DNA of 8,062 bases. Source: Pseudomonadota bacterium. GTDB taxonomy: Bacteria; Pseudomonadota; Gammaproteobacteria; Pseudomonadales; Azotimanducaceae. This document shows positions 7,106 through 8,062 of the stretch, one piece after another; position 1 is the first letter of the stretch, and every line of letters starts with the position of its first letter. The stretch lies in NCBI GenBank assembly GCA_027622495.1, contig JAQBYL010000180.1, positions 1 to 8,062 of the forward strand. The letters run 5' to 3'. The position numbers were made by a program, and so were the translations under genes. The notes under the pieces were generated by a model. That model saw only the letters and a program-made list of their open reading frames with translations, had not been told where the DNA came from and ran no database searches.

Positions 7106-7474
7106 ATGAGCACAAACACCGACCTGATAAAAGAATTCATTGCCTGCTGGAGCAAACTGGATGCGAGTCAGCTCGCTGGTTATTTCACAGACGATGGCTG
7201 CTACCACAACATGCCTGCCAGACCAGTAAAGGGCAGAGACAACGTCGAGCAGTTCATCAAGGGATTTCTGTCGAATTGGACAGAAACAACCTGGGACATC
7301 ATCAGCATTGCAGAAAACGACGGAACCGTGTTTTGCGAACGATTGGATCGCACCAGAACAAAAGCCGGAAATGTTGATCTTCCGTGCGTAGGGGTGTTCG
7401 AAATGGAAGGTGGCAAAATCAAGGTCTGGCGCGACTATTTCGACATGAACACGTTTGTTAAAGCAATGAGTTGA
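7106..7474 (+). CDS. Limonene-1,2-epoxide hydrolase-like protein (SnoaL/NTF2-like fold)
   Basis: A 122-residue single-domain protein of the LEH family. These enzymes open epoxides by direct attack of an activated water, without a covalent intermediate. The residues forming the LEH active site all appear in order: Tyr33 and Asn35 in CYHNMP, Arg79 and Asp81 in CERLDR, and Asp110 in WRDYFD, corresponding to Tyr53, Asn55, Arg99, Asp101 and Asp132 of the Rhodococcus enzyme. GVFEMEGGKIKVWRDYFD is strongly typical of the family C-terminus. It is about 25 residues shorter than the Rhodococcus enzyme, mainly at the N-terminus, which is common in family members. A strong GAGGAG (7094-7099) lies 6 bases before ATG. 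The next gene, a cytochrome c, begins 4 bases after its stop, so the two are probably co-transcribed. Catalysis is likely because the active site is complete. The natural epoxide is unknown, and a ketosteroid-isomerase-like role is a less likely alternative. Confidence 0.88.
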   Translation: MSTNTDLIKEFIACWSKLDASQLAGYFTDDGCYHNMPARPVKGRDNVEQFIKGFLSNWTETTWDIISIAENDGTVFCERLDRTRTKAGNVDLPCVGVFEMEGGKIKVWRDYFDMNTFVKAMS

Positions 7475-7478
7475 AGGA

Positions 7479-8062
7479 ATGATGCAAAACTCACGCATGC
7501 GCTGGTGGAGCGCCATGTTCGTCCTCCTGTCTGTCCCGGCTGGTCTGTGTCAGGCGCAGTCAGACCACACCTATTCAAGCGATACGATCAGCACCGGTTA
7601 TCGGATCTACATCCAGAACTGCGCGTTGTGCCACGGCTTGGAAGGCTCCTGGATAGAAGGCATCGATTTGAGCCGCGGGCAGTTTCGGACGGTGGTGTCC
7701 GATCACGATCTGCGTGGGGTAATCTCACAAGGTGCAGCCGATGGCCGCATGCCGCGGTTCGATCTGTCTGACGCAGAACTCGACGGTCTGATCGGATACA
7801 TACGGATCGGTTTTGATCCAGATGGTGCCGCGGTGCAGATTGGCAGTGCGGTACCCGGTGAAAGTCTGTATCACGGCGCAGGGGCCTGTGGCGGTTGCCA
7901 TCGCATCAACGGTCGTGGTTCATATGCGGCTCCGGACTTAAGCGATATTGGTCTGATGCGTACACCGGCAGCGTTGCAGCGAACGCTTGTAGATCCACAG
8001 GCATCGCTGTTGCCGATCAACCGCCCGATCAGCATTGTTACAAGCCGTGGAGTTGCGATCAG
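7479..8062 (+). CDS. Two-haem c-type cytochrome, exported, partial at right edge
   Basis: The open frame continues past the window end, with 194 codons visible. The start has a basic stretch then a hydrophobic core (MFVLLSVPAGLCQA), a Sec signal peptide with likely cleavage after residue 26. The mature part carries two haem-binding motifs, CALCH (48-52) and CGGCH (137-141). Met91 in GRMPRF is a good axial ligand for the first haem. After the second motif the sequence YAAPDLSDIGLMRTPAALQR and then INRPISIVTSRG resembles the C-terminal region of c-type cytochromes found next to PQQ-type dehydrogenases and other periplasmic oxidases. That resemblance is from memory of the family and not from a search. 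AAGGA overlaps the end of the preceding gene. ATG 7479, ATG 7482 and ATG 7497 are all in frame, and 7482 or 7497 may be the true start because 7479 is only 0 bases from AAGGA. It is expected to pass electrons in the periplasm. Confidence 0.9.
   Translation, partial: MMQNSRMRWWSAMFVLLSVPAGLCQAQSDHTYSSDTISTGYRIYIQNCALCHGLEGSWIEGIDLSRGQFRTVVSDHDLRGVISQGAADGRMPRFDLSDAELDGLIGYIRIGFDPDGAAVQIGSAVPGESLYHGAGACGGCHRINGRGSYAAPDLSDIGLMRTPAALQRTLVDPQASLLPINRPISIVTSRGVAI

Noticed and set aside
7091..7516. 141-residue minus-strand open frame across the epoxide hydrolase gene
   Set aside because: It is a shadow of a gene with a complete conserved active site and a strong ribosome binding site on the other strand.

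Overview
The window looks like chromosomal DNA from a Gram-negative bacterium, most likely a proteobacterium and plausibly a gammaproteobacterium. This rests on an inner-membrane RND efflux pump with a lipoprotein adaptor, an AsmA-family remnant, a Sec-exported two-haem cytochrome c, and moderately GC-rich codon use. No species assignment is possible from the sequence alone. I see no tRNA, rRNA, CRISPR array, insertion sequence or phage gene.

Left half (1-5069, minus strand): a compact gene set reads right to left as TetR-family repressor, periplasmic adaptor lipoprotein, RND permease and a histidine-phosphatase gene. The repressor stop and adaptor start overlap in ATGA, the adaptor-permease gap is 11 bases, and the permease-phosphatase gap is 14 bases, so the set is probably one transcript. 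The phosphatase gene appears broken by an out-of-frame internal deletion and runs off the left edge. No outer-membrane channel (TolC type) gene is visible, so the pump would have to borrow one.

Middle (5070-5292): a 223-base divergent intergenic region. It contains a strong imperfect 22-bp palindrome just upstream of the repressor gene (probable self-operator), a separate cluster of three ATGAAA/TTTCAT half-sites, and a plausible promoter with a doubled TGATCA facing the rightward gene.

Right half (5293-8062, plus strand): a zinc-free NADPH:quinone-oxidoreductase-like MDR enzyme, then a badly shortened AsmA-family pseudogene whose surviving pieces lie in three reading frames, then an intact limonene-1,2-epoxide-hydrolase-like protein, followed 4 bases later by a two-haem c-type cytochrome cut by the right edge. 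The last two genes look co-transcribed.

Functionally, the left operon resembles a self-regulated drug or solvent export system. The right side looks like small-molecule redox or epoxide metabolism linked to a periplasmic electron acceptor. Two of the eight genes carry clean internal deletions while the others are intact, which is the most unusual aspect of the window. It should be treated as either real gene decay or an assembly problem until checked. I did not find a convincing wholly new system.
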